Shown here one piece after another: positions 20,980 to 32,879 of a DNA stretch of 64,000 nt. A model generated the notes under the pieces. It saw nothing but the letters and a program-made list of their open reading frames with translations, searched no databases and was not told the DNA's origin. The stretch is taken from assembly GCA_903772945.1 (NCBI GenBank), contig CAICTM010000014.1, forward strand, positions 1 through 64,000. The letters run 5' to 3'. The stretch comes from Seminavis robusta. Its lineage: Eukaryota; Bacillariophyta; Bacillariophyceae; Naviculales; Naviculaceae. The position numbers and the translations under genes are program-made. The first letter of the stretch is position 1; each line of letters opens with the position of its first letter.

Positions 20980-23921
20980 TTACCCACAAGGACAGTCACA
21001 ACCACACAGAGATGAAGAGCAGTCAAAACTTAGGATGCTCACGTGGCAAAGTTCTTCCGGAATCGTCCCAGATATTTGCGTGTCTGCAATCTTCAGCACC
21101 CTGAGTGTGTCGTTCAAAAGCCGTAGCTCCTGGGGTAGGGTCCCCACAATCGCAACGTTTCCTTCCAAATTGATTTGCTGCAAGTCCTCTAGTTGAGCAA
21201 GCTCGGATGGCAGAGTTCCAGTGAGAAGGTTGTCTGGTGCCAGCAACCTCTGGAGCTGCTTGGCATTCCCCAGCTCGGTGGGCAACGAGGACTCAAACCT
21301 GTTTTCGTGGAGAATGATTGACATCAAACCCGTCAAGAGACCTATACAGGATGGAATGGGACCCGAGAACTGATTGTGTGGAATCTGGAGGTCTCGGAGA
21401 CGTTTCGAGTGCACGCCCAAGTCCGACGGTAATCTGCCGGTAAAGAAATTCCAACTGATCTTAATTTCCCCCAAATTGGATAGACGAAACAACTCAGCTG
21501 GAAGGCTGCCCGTGAACTGATTTTGGAGCAAGCCAAACTTGAACATGGCACGGAGACGACCAATTTCTGATGGCACCTTTCCCGTCTGAGCAGGAAGCAA
21601 ATGAATTTTTATTTCGTGTTGGCTGCAAACTCAGAACCCAAGCGTGCTCCTCGACAGTAAGGACTTACCATTTCATTGTCGAACAAGTGTAATCTGTCCA
21701 GCTTGGTCAGTGCACCCAGCTGGGAGATGAGAGGACCTCCGATGCGGTTGCGGGCCAATTCAAACGCCCGTAGATCCGTCAGCAAGCCAAGCTCCTGAGG
21801 CAACGACCCCTGTAGATTGTTTTGCATCACGCCCAAGAACGTCAGAGTCTGATTTTCGTCGCATGCCTCATGGGTTCGAAAGGACGCCGTGGAAAACCAG
21901 GTGCATTCCGAATGCTCATAGCTGAGCCAGGGCTCCGAGGTAATATTGATGTAAACGCTCGAAGAGCCATCGTTTTTGGGTTCGCCGGGTGGAGGTCCAC
22001 TTCCAATTCCACCCGTATCCATCGGCCGAGTCCCTGACGGCGGTGGTGGTGGCCGCAAGGATCCATCCGTTTCAATGGAAATGGTTCCACCACCTTGATG
22101 CAGCCAGTCTTGTCCGTGAGTGGCATAGTAGAGTGTCACCATGACAAATCGTTGGCGTTGTCGTGCCGGCGAATAATTGGCAAGGTATGGATCTTGTTTC
22201 ATCCATTGATAGGCCCGGTACTGAGGAGTGGTTCCGTTGTGGTTATTTTGGAAAATTTCATGGAGTGTGCTGTTGGGAACGACAAAGTCCAAATTCCACG
22301 TCTCGATTTCGTTGCTGACTGTTGTGGTGTTACTGGCAACTTGCGACATTGTTGCAGAAGAAGCCTCGTCGTTTGCGTTTTGCTGCTGCAGTTGTAGAAG
22401 ATACACTGTCACTCCCACAGCTACCAGCACCACACAACCGCCTACCACAATGAGTAGAACAAGTGCTGCACGGGACGATGTCTCCTTGCGTCTCGCTGTT
22501 GTAACTGGTCGTGCCTGTGCTGGATCGACGGGTTGTGCCTGTACCATGAAAGCTGACGACGGCGACACTGGTTGTGCCTGCACCAAGCCCGCGTTGTTGC
22601 CCCCTTCCAATGCCGACATATTGTAGTCGGAATCGCCGGGTTCCAGTCCAAAAATCAAAGAGCGCCCCTCCAAAACAGCGGATTCTTCTCCCGTAAAGGA
22701 TGCCCGAAAGCGTCTCCAGGAAGGCACTCGTGGATAGGCGCCGGGTTCATGGGGTGTTGCTGCTTGCTGGTGACGAGTTGATGCCACACTGGCAGATTGA
22801 TCAGCACGGATACTCCTAGTATTGGTATGACCATTTTCCATATTGGCTCCCATGGGTGCCACATCTTCCACTAAATCCATGGCAGCTGCAGACGTCATGA
22901 CATGGACGGCTCCAGGTGTCACAGCGGGTGCTGCAGCTGATGCAACTGATGCCCGTTGTTCAGCAGCACGAGAATGTTGGCCCTCTGGCAACAAGGCTGC
23001 TGATTGTCGCACTTTTTCAGTTTCCCGTTTGATCCCTGATAGAGACATGACTTCTGGTATTGCTGGCGGCGCTGCTGCTGCTGATGCCCGTTGTTCAGCA
23101 GCACGAGCATTTTGGCCAGCTGGCAACGAGGCTACTGATTGTCGCACTTTTTCAGTTTCCATTTTGATCCCTGATAGAGACATGACTTCTGGTATTGCTG
23201 TTGCTGCCACTGCGGCTGGCGCTGATGCTGCTGATGCAACTGGAGGCTGACATGCCGATTCCTCCACTACTTTTTCCGTGCTGGGTTGATGCTGCTGGGC
23301 TTCTTTAGTTGCAGCAGGTAGGGTTGGAGCCGAAGACCCCTTGGGTTCTCTCGAGGCAAGCTCCTCCGCCGTCGATTGTTCCCCTGCAGTTGTTGTCATC
23401 TCTCGATCACTGGTACCGGTACTGGTAGATTGATCAGCTCCGATACTAGTATTAGTATGACCATTTTCCCTATTGGCTCCCATGGGTGCCACATCGTCCA
23501 CTAAATCCATGGCAGCTGCAGACGTCATGACATGGACGGCTCCAGGTGTCACAGTGGGTGCTGCAACTGATAATGATGCCCTTGCTTCTGCAGGACGAGA
23601 ATGTTGGCCCACTGGCAACGAGGCTGCTTCTTGTCCCACTTTTTCAGCTTCCATTTTGATCCCTGATAGAGACACGATTTCTTCTGCTGCTGGCGGAACT
23701 GCTGCCGCTGCCGCTGGAGGCTGACATGCCGATTCCTCCACTACTTTTTCCGTGCTGGGTTGATGCTGCTGGGCTTCTTCAGTTGCAGCACGTAGGGTTG
23801 GAGCCGAGGACTCTTCAGGTGCCCTGGAGGCAAGCTCCTCCTCGGCCGTCGATTCTTCCGCTTCAGTTTCCTGAGCGCCATCGTCTGTTTCGCTAACACC
23901 ACTACTACTTGCCTCTGCCAT
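20980..23921 (-). CDS. transmembrane LRR receptor-like protein, 952 aa, two exons
   Basis: Exons 23921-21669 and 21585-20980 join in phase 0 across an 83-nt intron (GTAAGT...CTCAG). The first ~480 residues are Ala/Glu/Ser-rich and predicted cytoplasmic; they contain internal duplications. A membrane helix lies at about 486-511, followed by a Trp/Cys-containing LRR N-terminal cap region (YYATHGQDW, ECTWF) and about eight plant-type LRRs of the LxxLxLxxNxLxGxLPxEL kind. It ends CGCDCPCG. With an N-terminal tail inside and LRRs outside this is a type II arrangement, and no kinase is present. Upstream in-frame Mets exist (to 24128), but the ATG at 23921 begins the acidic domain most naturally. 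A role in surface recognition is inferred. Paralogues are at 27936-32148, 32880-33400 and 20170-20675. Confidence 0.8.
22827..23840 (-). repeat. intragenic duplication in the LRR protein's cytoplasmic domain
   Basis: Within the N-terminal domain a ~130-residue unit occurs twice: PSTEKVVEESACQPP..., then MSLSGIKME.EK, then TPGAVHVMTSAAAMDL and APMGAN.ENGHTNT. The SLSGIK segment is present a third time. DNA of the two copies is still very similar (22827-22920 against 23455-23560, and 23220-23350 against 23715-23840), so the duplication is fairly recent. Confidence 0.8.
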
Positions 23922-25426
23922 CTTCTGTACCGGCACTGTATGCTCAAAGTGGCTCCATCGACTACTAGTACTCTGATGAATGGCAATGCATCTGTTCGCG
24001 AACACAACAAACACCAAGCGCGGATTGGTTGAGACAGAGAACAGGGCGCAGCAATTAAGTCTCTGTGCCAATGTTGGATGCAGTTTTGATACGACTACTA
24101 AATACATGTTATAAAGGGCATCAACCAATTATAAGAAGAAGAGTTTAATGCCCAAATGGCAGTAAAATGTGCCCCTTTTCAATGGTTCTTCGTGCTGGCA
24201 TACCGGTACTAGCTAGCAGGTCCAGGAGAGTGAATGATCAATCGAATTTTTCGATTCGTCATTGGATCTCTCGCGAGGATCCGAATTCTTAGCAAACCTG
24301 TGCATAGACAGCCCATTGGAGCTTCATCAGGGACGGGGAAGCCATGTGCAATGTGTTCAGCAACCTGCTACTCAACCCGCAGGTGCCGGTGCCGCCTTGG
24401 CAACCTTCTCGTATACTAGTACCAGGTCCCTCCGTCAACTGAAACTATTCCGAACCAACACCTGGTCCAACTCGAACTGCCTACCGTATTACAGTGCCAA
24501 CTCCAAACCTCCATCAAGCGCACCTGCTGAATCTATTAGCTTCTTCTGGACCAACTACAGGACGTTTCCCTCCCGGTCCAACCGGGACCTCCTCGAGACC
24601 CTCCACGAGGCTCGCAGCACCTGGCTCGACTTCAGGCTCAGCCATCTTCTACACTGAACAGGAGTATGGAAAGTCAGCCCTGGCTGGTGGACTACACTTC
24701 CCATTGCAACAGCCAGCCTATAACAATCTCAGCTCTGGCCTCCTCTGTCAAAGCAATCTATATTTGACCTCAGGGGGCACAGACACGTGGCATCTGGGGA
24801 GAGGCGACGGCGTTTCTTCCGACCTCGATGACTTCAAAAGGGCTCTAGCTACGGTAGCTAGCCGTGGACGAATTGGACTCGGGAGACGACCTTTGCAACA
24901 TTGGCAATGGTCGCAAAAGTCAAGGGCAAGCAAAATCCGTGCCCGGCCTGGCCTGCCTTCACGCACCATCAAACTTCTGGTAACGGTAGGGCCGCAAGCA
25001 CCTCACACATTTCCGGGCAAGCCTCCAGCGAGTATCATAAATAAAAGCCCACGTAGCCAGTGTCAATCAATACTCTCTCAACAGACCTCCCATTGACCAA
25101 ATAGCCATGATCCTATTAGTCTATTGAGTCGTATTTTCCAGGTCCTAGCTAGCTAGTTGCAGGTTGCGCATTCAAAATTTTACAAAATTGCTTCCTTTTT
25201 CTATTTGCTTACTATCAAATTAGTCCAAAATAAAGTTAAAGCTGTTTAGATTTTCGTGAGAAACCTTCGAAGCAGCCAAACTCACACAACATTCAAACGC
25301 ATTCAAAGAAGCCATTCACTCCTCGAGAGACCTCGTCACCTCGTCTCTGTTCTGTTGCAGTGAACAGAGTACCACAGAATGGAGCATACCCGGAGGAGAG
25401 AGGCACTGTAGTTGAGGATTCTGAAA
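23922..25426. other. intergenic, with a possible decayed Pro/Thr-rich coding stretch
   Basis: This divergent interval separates the LRR gene from the TPR gene. A 200-codon frame at 24494-25096 and overlapping frames from 24234 are Pro/Thr/Ser-rich but have no domain, start context or intron structure that supports a gene. A TAGCTAGCTAG tract is at about 25146. The right end (from about 25330) is likely the 5' UTR of the TPR gene. Confidence 0.45.
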
Positions 25427-27672
25427 ATGAGAAAGCACAAGTTTCCGAGAGAAGCTGCTCTGACCGTCTCTGCCTCGTCAGTGGCCCACGAGGCTACTGC
25501 CGATGCAACCGAGCCAAACGGCGAAACGGAACCCAATGCCTTGCTGTCTCCTTCGACCAAAGACCACTATGACGAGGGCAAGGACGAGTCTGATGATGAG
25601 CAATCTTCGGGTGGCCGAGTGTCTCTTTCCTCAATCTTATGGGAACAGCAGCCCTCTTGGATTGCCGATCTGATTGATCAAGATCCCTTCATGGCACCAT
25701 CCCTCTTTCCTTACCACATCCCCACTGGATTCAGTGTGGCACAGCAGAGTCGAAGGTTCAGTGGTTCTACAATAGTCAGCACCTCTGATTTTGGTAGCAA
25801 CCCAAAAAAGAAGAGACATGTCTCGGAAGCCATGAAAAGCATGCGAATCCAGGGATTTCTCCAGAGTCTCCATACAAGTCACCTTCGGCGGCCACGGCCA
25901 ACCTTTCGAGTTAACTTGAAGGCCATGAAACGAAAGTCGCTAAATCGTGCAACAACAACAACGGAAAAGGACAGTATCCTCCAAAGTGAAATTGATAGAA
26001 TTCAGGGTAAACTACTCGAGGAACTGCAGCAACGGCAACAAAGCAACAACCAGTACATGGAGGACGATGATGATCTGGCCCTGGGACAGCTGGCCCGGAA
26101 ACTATACGATCTAGCTAGGGAATTGGGTGATGCCGAACAAGTTCAGCAGGCACTGGGACACTACCGCAATCTCCACACACGAGACATGGAGTGGGAGGCA
26201 CGTGCCTATCGGCGTCTCGGAAAGACCCAAATGGCAGACAATGATCCATTGGGGGCAGTGGTATCATTTGAAACTGCGCTGCAGATTTGGCGACAATTGG
26301 AACAACAAACGAGTGCTGATGATGATGATGCGGAAGCTACAGCTAGCAACATTGGTGAAACGCTCTACCTACAGGGAATGGCAGAGCTTGCATGCAATGA
26401 AGCCACAACCTCAGCCGCATCTCTCAACAGCAATAATGTTGAGCCCACAAACTTTGCCACAATGAGGCAGACCATTTCTCACCTGGAGGATGCAAGAGGG
26501 CATTTATTGCAAGCACTGGAGATCTTCAAAAATTGCTCCACTCGCAGACGCATCATTGATACTGCAAAAGCAGTTGGTAAAATCTACTGCATCCAAAATC
26601 AGTACGATCTTGCCTGCACGTTCCTGGAAGAGAATTATTCATTTTTGAGAGACAAACTCAAAGCTCCGGTCGGAGATAGAACTGGCCATGAATGCGTTGC
26701 AGACATGTTGCTTGAAATGGGAGATGCTCTCTGCCAAAAAGGCGAAGAGGGACGTGCAATTCTTTGCTACCAAGACTGCCTCCACATCAGTCGGCAACAT
26801 CTCGGGCCTGGTCATATTCTTACAGACGAAGCATTGGTGGCGCTGGGTGATTTGTACTGTTACAACGGCCAACAAACGGATCTAGCCCTGGAGTGTTTTC
26901 AACAAGTGTTTATTGGGGCGGAGCACTTGCTTGAAAAACACATTACGCTAAAGACAGCAATCCTTCGCTTTCAAGACAATCAGACCATGGCAGCTTTGGC
27001 TGAGTTTCAAGATACCATTCAAATGTGCAAGAAAGCGGACAAGGTGGATACGAATATTCGTTTCACTTGCGTACTCTCCAACTCTGTCTGTCATTATACC
27101 AATGGAACAGACAGGAGGCCAAAGACTGCATAGAAGAAGCAATTCGTATTGCCTCGGAGTCAAATTTATTTGGACCCAACAACAATCAACAAGTTGAGGC
27201 ACTTTTGAAGGAGTCGGAAGCACAGCTCTTCCGGTCTCGGTTTGGAAGAGCATTGAATAGCTTCAATCGGAAAGTTCAGAGTGGTTTCAATATGAGTGTG
27301 GGTACCTTTGCTTTCTCCAAGCAGTCGGAACACCACAGAATCACTTGGTTTTATTATCTGCAAAGCGATTCCTTTGGCAACCCGGATGGTTGGTATGCTT
27401 TTGATAGTCATCCTGGCAACTTGTTGGAAGCAAGATATCAGCGGTTAATGTTTGAGCACAGTCCACAACTCTTCCTTTTTACAATTGAAAGAATTGGCAA
27501 CCGTGGCTTCTCATATATGATCAACTTGAAGGCTATGACACAGACCAACATCACTAGTGAGAAGTCCCGGCCAATTCATCGATCTGAGAGTGGGGAATCC
27601 CCTGTGTTTGTCCCCACAGATGAACTGGCCAAGATCAGGGAAGCAGAAAAGTGGAAGTTCGGTTTGGTGTAG
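25427..27672 (+). CDS. TPR-type repeat protein, ~724 aa
   Basis: The first ATG of the long frame is at 25427. The frame is open to 27133, but protein-like sequence changes frame near 27044. A 71-nt intron (27044-27114; GTGGAT...ACAG) joins the parts in phase 0 and gives CKKADK-EAKDCIEEA. The weak donor leaves a one-frame slip as an alternative. Residues 1-150 are hydrophilic and disordered, with a KKKR basic patch. From about residue 200 onward there are helical pairs with TPR character (ALGHYRNLH, AVGKIYCIQNQYDLACTFLEE, ALGDLYCYNGQQTDLALECFQQ), like kinesin light chain-type repeats. The C-terminal ~120 residues (GTFAFSKQSEHHRITWFYYLQ...) form a separate unrecognised domain. No membrane segment is present. 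Its role is unknown; a scaffold function is inferred from the TPRs. Confidence 0.7.
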
Positions 27673-27935
27673 GTATTCCTGTCACACCAGGACCACTAGC
27701 AGCTAGCTAAAATGGGAATTGTTTGCAGTGCATATTATGTGCTGCTCATCTGTGTCAATCTCGGTACAGTTGCCAAGCACTCTTTGCAGCGCTGCTGTTT
27801 GGTGAGTGGTCCTTCTAAGGAGAAGTTGCAAACTTGAAAACTACCAAACGCTAGCTACAGTACTATTAAGGGCAAGCTATCACTAGAAGCTCATGTTAGG
27901 AAAACACTGGCCAGTGACATGTGCAACCGCTGCGC
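27673..27935. other. intergenic between convergent genes
   Basis: No gene is supported. It probably holds the 3' UTRs of the TPR gene and the LRR gene. A short TAGCTAGC tract is at about 27702. Confidence 0.5.
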
Positions 27936-29426
27936 CTACAATTCCATGCAGGTGCAGTCACAACCACACAGACTGGGCGAACAGGCAAAATTGAGAGATT
28001 CGAGCCCACAAAGCTCCTCTGGGATAGTGCCAGTAATGGAAGTGTCTTGCAAGTCTAATACTTCCAAAGTATCATTCAGATTTGCCAGTTCTGGAGAAAA
28101 CGGACCAACCATACCCATGTTGCCTCGTAGGTCTAGTGACTCAAGGCTATGGAAAAGACCATATTCCGAAGGCAAAGAACCCGTCAGATGGTTGTTGCTG
28201 GCAATGATGCTTCCCAACTTTGTCAAGGTTGCCAACTCGCTCGGGAGTGGTCCCGTAACAGCATTCTCTTCAATGTTAAAGTGACTCAACCCAGTTAACA
28301 GACCTAATGTTGTTGGCAAGGAACCATCCAATGTTGCGAGCCTTGCAGCATATAGAACTCGAAACTTCGGCATATACTTGTGCATGCCGTTCGGAATGGA
28401 CAGTTCCAGGGGGTTGTTGGCAATTCTCAGCTCTTTCAATTCCCGTAGTTGCCAAAACTCACTTGGCAAGGACCCCGATAGGAAATTTCCCTGGACAGCA
28501 AAACCCTTGAGTGTATTCGAGAGCAACCCTAGCTCAGATGGTATGGTGCCAGTGAGACGAGAGCCAAACAAGTGAAGACCCCAAAGCTTGGGTAAGGAAC
28601 CAAACTGACTAATGATAGTCCCTCCAATATTGTCTTTGCCCAGCTTGATGTATGTGAGTGATGTCAAAAGTCCCAACTCCTCTGGGAGTGTTCCGGCCAA
28701 TCCGTTTCCCAGCAGCTCCAAGTTCTCTAGGGTATGATTCTCGTTGCATGCTTCCTTCTTTCTTAGTGGTGAACTGGACAACCAGGTGCATTCGGAAGCA
28801 TTGTAGGACAGCCAAGGTTCGGATGTAATGTTGACTTCTTTGAGTCCGCCGCTGCCACCTCCTGGTGGCTGTAGCTGGCGGCGCCCCCCTGGTCTTCCAG
28901 CAGCGTCGGCAGTTACGGTTACAGTGCCGCCTCCCTGATGGGTCCATTCTTCTCCAACAGTTGCATAATAGAAGGTAGCCATTGCAAATCTTTGAATCAG
29001 TCTCTCTTCAGTATAGTTGTGGAGATTGGGGTCATTTTTCATCCAGAGGTGGGCTTTTGATTGGGGTTTCGTGTAGTTGGTGTCATACTTCAAGGTATGG
29101 AGTGTGTAGTTGGGGAGCGAAAAGGGCAAATCCCATGTCCAGCCTACCACAGGCGTCTCGTCATTGGTATTATTGTTGTTGTGGCTCTCTGGCAGTGGTG
29201 AAGGAGCAGCCGTCGTGTCCTTTCCAGCCGTAAGGAATACAATCAAGCCAACCGTAACAAGCACAATTACACAAAGAGCCCACGGTACAAGAAGATAGAA
29301 CAAGGACCTTTGCTGCGCAATTTTTCGTCTGCTGGCTCTCTCTTCGTCAAAGGGCTCCACAGTTCCAGTTGGTAGAACAGAAACAGGTCTGGCATGTACC
29401 AGCCCATGGTCATGGTACGCAGTCAT
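27936..29426 (-). CDS. transmembrane LRR receptor-like protein, 496 aa (surviving 3' part of a split gene)
   Basis: A single frame from the ATG at 29426. A short basic cytoplasmic N terminus is followed by a membrane helix at about 42-67 and a Trp/Cys-containing cap region with YYATVGEEW, ECTWL and a Pro/Gly-rich loop. About nine LRRs (LTGTIPSELGLL type) and a CGCDCTC C terminus follow. The architecture matches the LRR gene at 20980-23921, but the long N-terminal cytoplasmic domain is missing. That domain's counterpart is upstream: the frame continues in phase back to 29633, interrupted by one TGA at 29514-29516, and then beyond a retroelement to an ATG at 32148. The short form may still be made from 29426. 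It is most closely related to the fragment at 32880-33400. Confidence 0.75.
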   Translation of the reverse strand: MTAYHDHGLVHARPVSVLPTGTVEPFDEERASRRKIAQQRSLFYLLVPWALCVIVLVTVGLIVFLTAGKDTTAAPSPLPESHNNNNTNDETPVVGWTWDLPFSLPNYTLHTLKYDTNYTKPQSKAHLWMKNDPNLHNYTEERLIQRFAMATFYYATVGEEWTHQGGGTVTVTADAAGRPGGRRQLQPPGGGSGGLKEVNITSEPWLSYNASECTWLSSSPLRKKEACNENHTLENLELLGNGLAGTLPEELGLLTSLTYIKLGKDNIGGTIISQFGSLPKLWGLHLFGSRLTGTIPSELGLLSNTLKGFAVQGNFLSGSLPSEFWQLRELKELRIANNPLELSIPNGMHKYMPKFRVLYAARLATLDGSLPTTLGLLTGLSHFNIEENAVTGPLPSELATLTKLGSIIASNNHLTGSLPSEYGLFHSLESLDLRGNMGMVGPFSPELANLNDTLEVLDLQDTSITGTIPEELCGLESLNFACSPSLCGCDCTCMEL

Positions 29427-29638
29427 GGGACAGGAGCTATTCGTTGTTGTGAAGTTGTCGTCTATTGAAAATCCTGACGAAGCAGCGGCCCCAAAGGGTC
29501 GTTGGGGAAAGGCTCACGGTGTGGACTCTACTTGGCAAGCCCTTGACCGGGAAAGCGATGGTGCGCCAACGTTGAGGTCGTCATGCTGTAGATTTTGGCC
29601 AATAGCGGCCAAGCGACAATCATAGGCGACTGCTTCCT

Positions 29639-29858
29639 TGCTGGAGGTGTCTTTACACTTGTGGCTTAGATAAATTATGATAGCTATCTAGGTTGTTCCC
29701 ATAGGTAGCCTTCTGTTTCAGCCTTCTGTTTCATACTGGGTGAGTATGGCATACATGTAGATGTACACAGGAACACAGCATAACTGGAACACTGGTACTC
29801 AACCTGAACTCTACAATCATAGCATCATAGCCTCTGTCATGAATACCGGCCTATAACA
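29639..29858 (-). repeat. 3' LTR of the Copia-like element
   Basis: 220 bp, matching 31665-31884 base for base by eye. On the minus strand it starts TG and ends CA. Confidence 0.9.
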
Positions 29859-31664
29859 CCCTCTTCCAGTGGCTTTGATTGCTCTCCTTTGATTGCTCTT
29901 GCCTGTAACACCCTGTTTTCTCCACTAGACTGAACCACTCACTCTTCTTCTTGACTTTTCTTCTTGACATGTAACATTGTAGATTCACTTTGGATTCCCT
30001 CTTCTGCTTTCATTCCCCTCTTCGACTTCTAGAAATGTAGGCAGCATTGGGCTCTTCCTAACTCAGTATTTCAAATCCTGCACTGATTTCCTCGGTTGTT
30101 GCTTCTTTCTCATAGGAAGCTACGAACCAACTTGGTTTCTTCGGTTCTTCTTGTTGATTGGATTGTCCCAACAGTTTGCTTCGATATGACCTTGTCTTCC
30201 ACATCTCTCACACCCTTCATCAAACTTGCATTGGGATGACAATAACATTTCATTCTCTTCATCACTGCTGTCCTTCCTGGCTCGACTCATCAGGCGTTTT
30301 CCTTCTGTCATTCTCCAGTGCTGATGCATGACATCACATAGGTCTTGCAGTTTCAGGTTTGGCACCTTTGACATGCTGTTCTGCGGCAATGATAGACTGG
30401 TACTGCTCTGGTTGCTGCTGCAATGACGGCTGATATGAGTTCTGACTGGTTGATCTTGGTCTGCTTGACTGGATCCCAGAATTGACATTCGATTTCACTG
30501 ACTCTGTTGAATAGGACAACTGGATCTTCTTCTTCTTCATGGACAATGCGACAGTTGCAAACGGAGTTCCACTCGACTGACTGTATCCTTGGACGGAATC
30601 TTTCTTCAAGTCTTGGATGACTAGATACGCTAGTCCACTTGGCCAATTCACTGTAATGGCCGCAAAGTCCGAACAACATCTCATTGGTGAGGGACACTTG
30701 CAGAATCCACATGGCTAGTAGATTGCGTTTCCTCGCAGCTTTCTGCTCTTTTGTATCACCGGACTCTTCAACTTCTTTTTCGGGTAGATCATTCTCCTTA
30801 GACAGCGCCTCAGAACACCCATGGATAGCACAGTAGGAACGGAGCCTCATCATAAACATCATGTAGTTCTCCGGGCTTCCATCAAATGTTGGGGGCTTGT
30901 TTATTGCTTTCGTAATGTCGGTTGTTTCAGACATGCTGTCGTTTTGTTCTTCAATCTCGACTTGAGTTTCAACTTGACCCGCTTCTGTACCACTTTGCAC
31001 GTTTTCTTCTTGGTTGGTCACACCAGTTCTTCTTAATCGACCTCGACTTCCTCTTTGCCACGTCCTACTTTCTGGATTGACTTGCTCAGCCATTCACGTT
31101 GCTGTTGACTTCTTCAAGTAACTTGAGATCCTTCGGTGCACTCTGTTGGACCTTAACTTGATTGCGTTACTGCGGATGTTTGCACTTGACTTGGCTCCAC
31201 ACTTCTACGCCTTTACTCTTACTGTACTTGGCACGGCTTCTGGACAAACGATGCCACTCAGGTAACTTAACCTGGACTCACTGATGGTACCTTAGATCTG
31301 TGTCTGTACCTTAGATGGATTACTCCTTGAGAGAAACTGTACTGGCCTCTAGACGTTGACTTGGCTTGAGGGACTTGCACTTGGCTTTGAGTTTCGGGAC
31401 GTTGACTTGACTCCCGACTCTTGACTCGATGTGCGACTGGACTCAATCGATGTGTGACTGGACTCACGATCAGTGACTTGATCGGTGACGTCACTCAACC
31501 ACGACTGGATTATCGTATCGAGCTGTTGTTGTTGATGGCCTGAGAGTTGCGCGACGCAGACTGAACTTCGGTAGTGTTACCAATGCCTTGTCTTTGTCAA
31601 ACAATTCTCGAGCCTCAACTCGATGCGACGATGAACGATACACCTCGACGTAAACTTCGAAGTT

Positions 31665-31884
31665 TGCTGGAGGTGTCTTTACACTTGTGGCTTAGATAAA
31701 TTATGATAGCTATCTAGGTTGTTCCCATAGGTAGCCTTCTGTTTCAGCCTTCTGTTTCATACTGGGTGAGTATGGCATACATGTAGATGTACACAGGAAC
31801 ACAGCATAACTGGAACACTGGTACTCAACCTGAACTCTACAATCATAGCATCATAGCCTCTGTCATGAATACCGGCCTATAACA
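31665..31884 (-). repeat. 5' LTR of the Copia-like element
   Basis: 220 bp, the partner of 29639-29858. It is flanked on the host side by GGAA (minus strand), matching the other flank. Confidence 0.9.
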
Positions 31885-32148
31885 TTCCAAGGTTGTATGT
31901 TCTTCTCTGCGTGGTTCTGTTCCATTATCATGATTACTTTGGTTAGAGTTATCCTCTGCAATTTTCGATGGTTGTAGGTGGTGAACCTCTTTGAAGTTGC
32001 CATTGGCGATTGTGTCTTCGGGAGGTGCCGAGCGCTTCGTTCCAGCTTTGCTTCGAAGACCACGGCTTGGAGGTATCGCAACCTTTGGAACCGAAGCACT
32101 CACACTCCTCTGATCCTTCTGTGCGGCCTTGTCCTTCATATACTTCAT

Positions 32149-32879
32149 TCAAAAGCTTCCTTCTAACGGGGAGACTGTGGGTTAATGGGAGTTTTGGGGT
32201 TCGTTGCCTTGCGGTGCGGTTGATCGTGCGTGTTGTGGTTGGTTTTACCACCAAGAGGGAATTTTGCTCCAAGATGTCCGTTTCGATTTCCGCGACTAAT
32301 CTGTTTGCCATGCAATATATGTTCGGCAAAAAGATTGAGGACTCAACATGCATGCTGAAGGGTCGGGCTACTAGAGCTAGATAGTAGCCACCGCAGCCAC
32401 AAAGCTAGGAAACGTATTCAACTCACAGACTCGACTCGACTGGACTCGGTTGTTTCGTTACTGGGGTCTGAAAGAGACATGCAATACGGAGACCACGAAG
32501 TGACTACAGCACCAGCATGTTTGCAACATTCCAACCTGTGGCATGATGGAAGATGCCGTTCTGCGAAATTCCCCTGCCAAGCAACGATATCAAGTTCTAC
32601 CTACTACTAGCTAGGCAATAAATATGACCAGTGACCATCACAAAGTAACACCCTATTGAACACTACTAGCTAGCTTCAAGAAGGAACATGAAGCTCAGCC
32701 ATGCTACCAAGATTGGCATGAAATTTCTAGAACGGGGTGGACAGCCAGCCAAGAGACAACCTTACAACAAGGGCAAAACACATGCAGAGGGCTTGAGCAG
32801 CAGGATCCAGGCAGATGCATAAGTAAGCAAGTGTCTCAACATGAGCACTTGGTTCAGTGTTCCAGCCATTGGGGCACAA
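32149..32879. other. upstream region of the split LRR gene
   Basis: No supported gene lies here. The left end should contain the promoter and 5' UTR of the split LRR gene. TAGCTAG tracts are at about 32369 and 32609-32675. The small open frames have no domain features. Confidence 0.5.

Larger units (their letters stand above)
29639..31884 (-). mobile_element. LTR retrotransposon, Ty1/Copia-like, non-autonomous
   Basis: Two 220-bp direct repeats (29639-29858 and 31665-31884) look identical by eye, and on the minus strand begin TGTTATAGG and end CCAGCA. A purine-rich tract (GGAAGAGGG) lies just before the 3' LTR. The internal 1.8 kb holds a gag-like region (about 30120-31093, minus) with the FDGSPENYMMFMMRLRSY and RKRNLLAMWILQ features of Copia gag and a CCHC zinc knuckle (CERCGRQGHIEANC). 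No pol was recognised, and the internal length is too short for one. It is broken, with at least one break in the gag-like region. Identical LTRs imply a very young insertion. It sits in the coding sequence of an LRR gene with a GGAA target duplication. Confidence 0.85.
29427..32148 (-). pseudogene. 5' part of the LRR gene, split by an LTR element
   Basis: The coding frame starting at the ATG 32148 (MKYMKDKAAQKD...) runs 88 codons to 31885, where the element begins. On the other side, host sequence from 29633 continues in the same frame (AVAYDCRLAAIGQN...) for 69 codons to the Met at 29426. One copy of the GGAA target duplication lies at each side. A TGA lies at 29514-29516 in this host segment. 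The TGA directly upstream of 32148 supports that ATG as the original start. The ancestral protein would have been about 653 aa. The gene is therefore disrupted, although the membrane and LRR part is open. Confidence 0.7.

Noticed and set aside
24234-25096. Overlapping 131- and 200-codon plus-strand frames
   Set aside because: No domain, no signal peptide and no supporting introns; the Pro/Thr/Ser content changes from frame to frame.
29514-29516. In-frame TGA in the LRR gene read as selenocysteine
   Set aside because: It lies in a poorly conserved, disordered stretch of a gene already cut by an insertion. No cysteine homologue or SECIS-like structure was seen.
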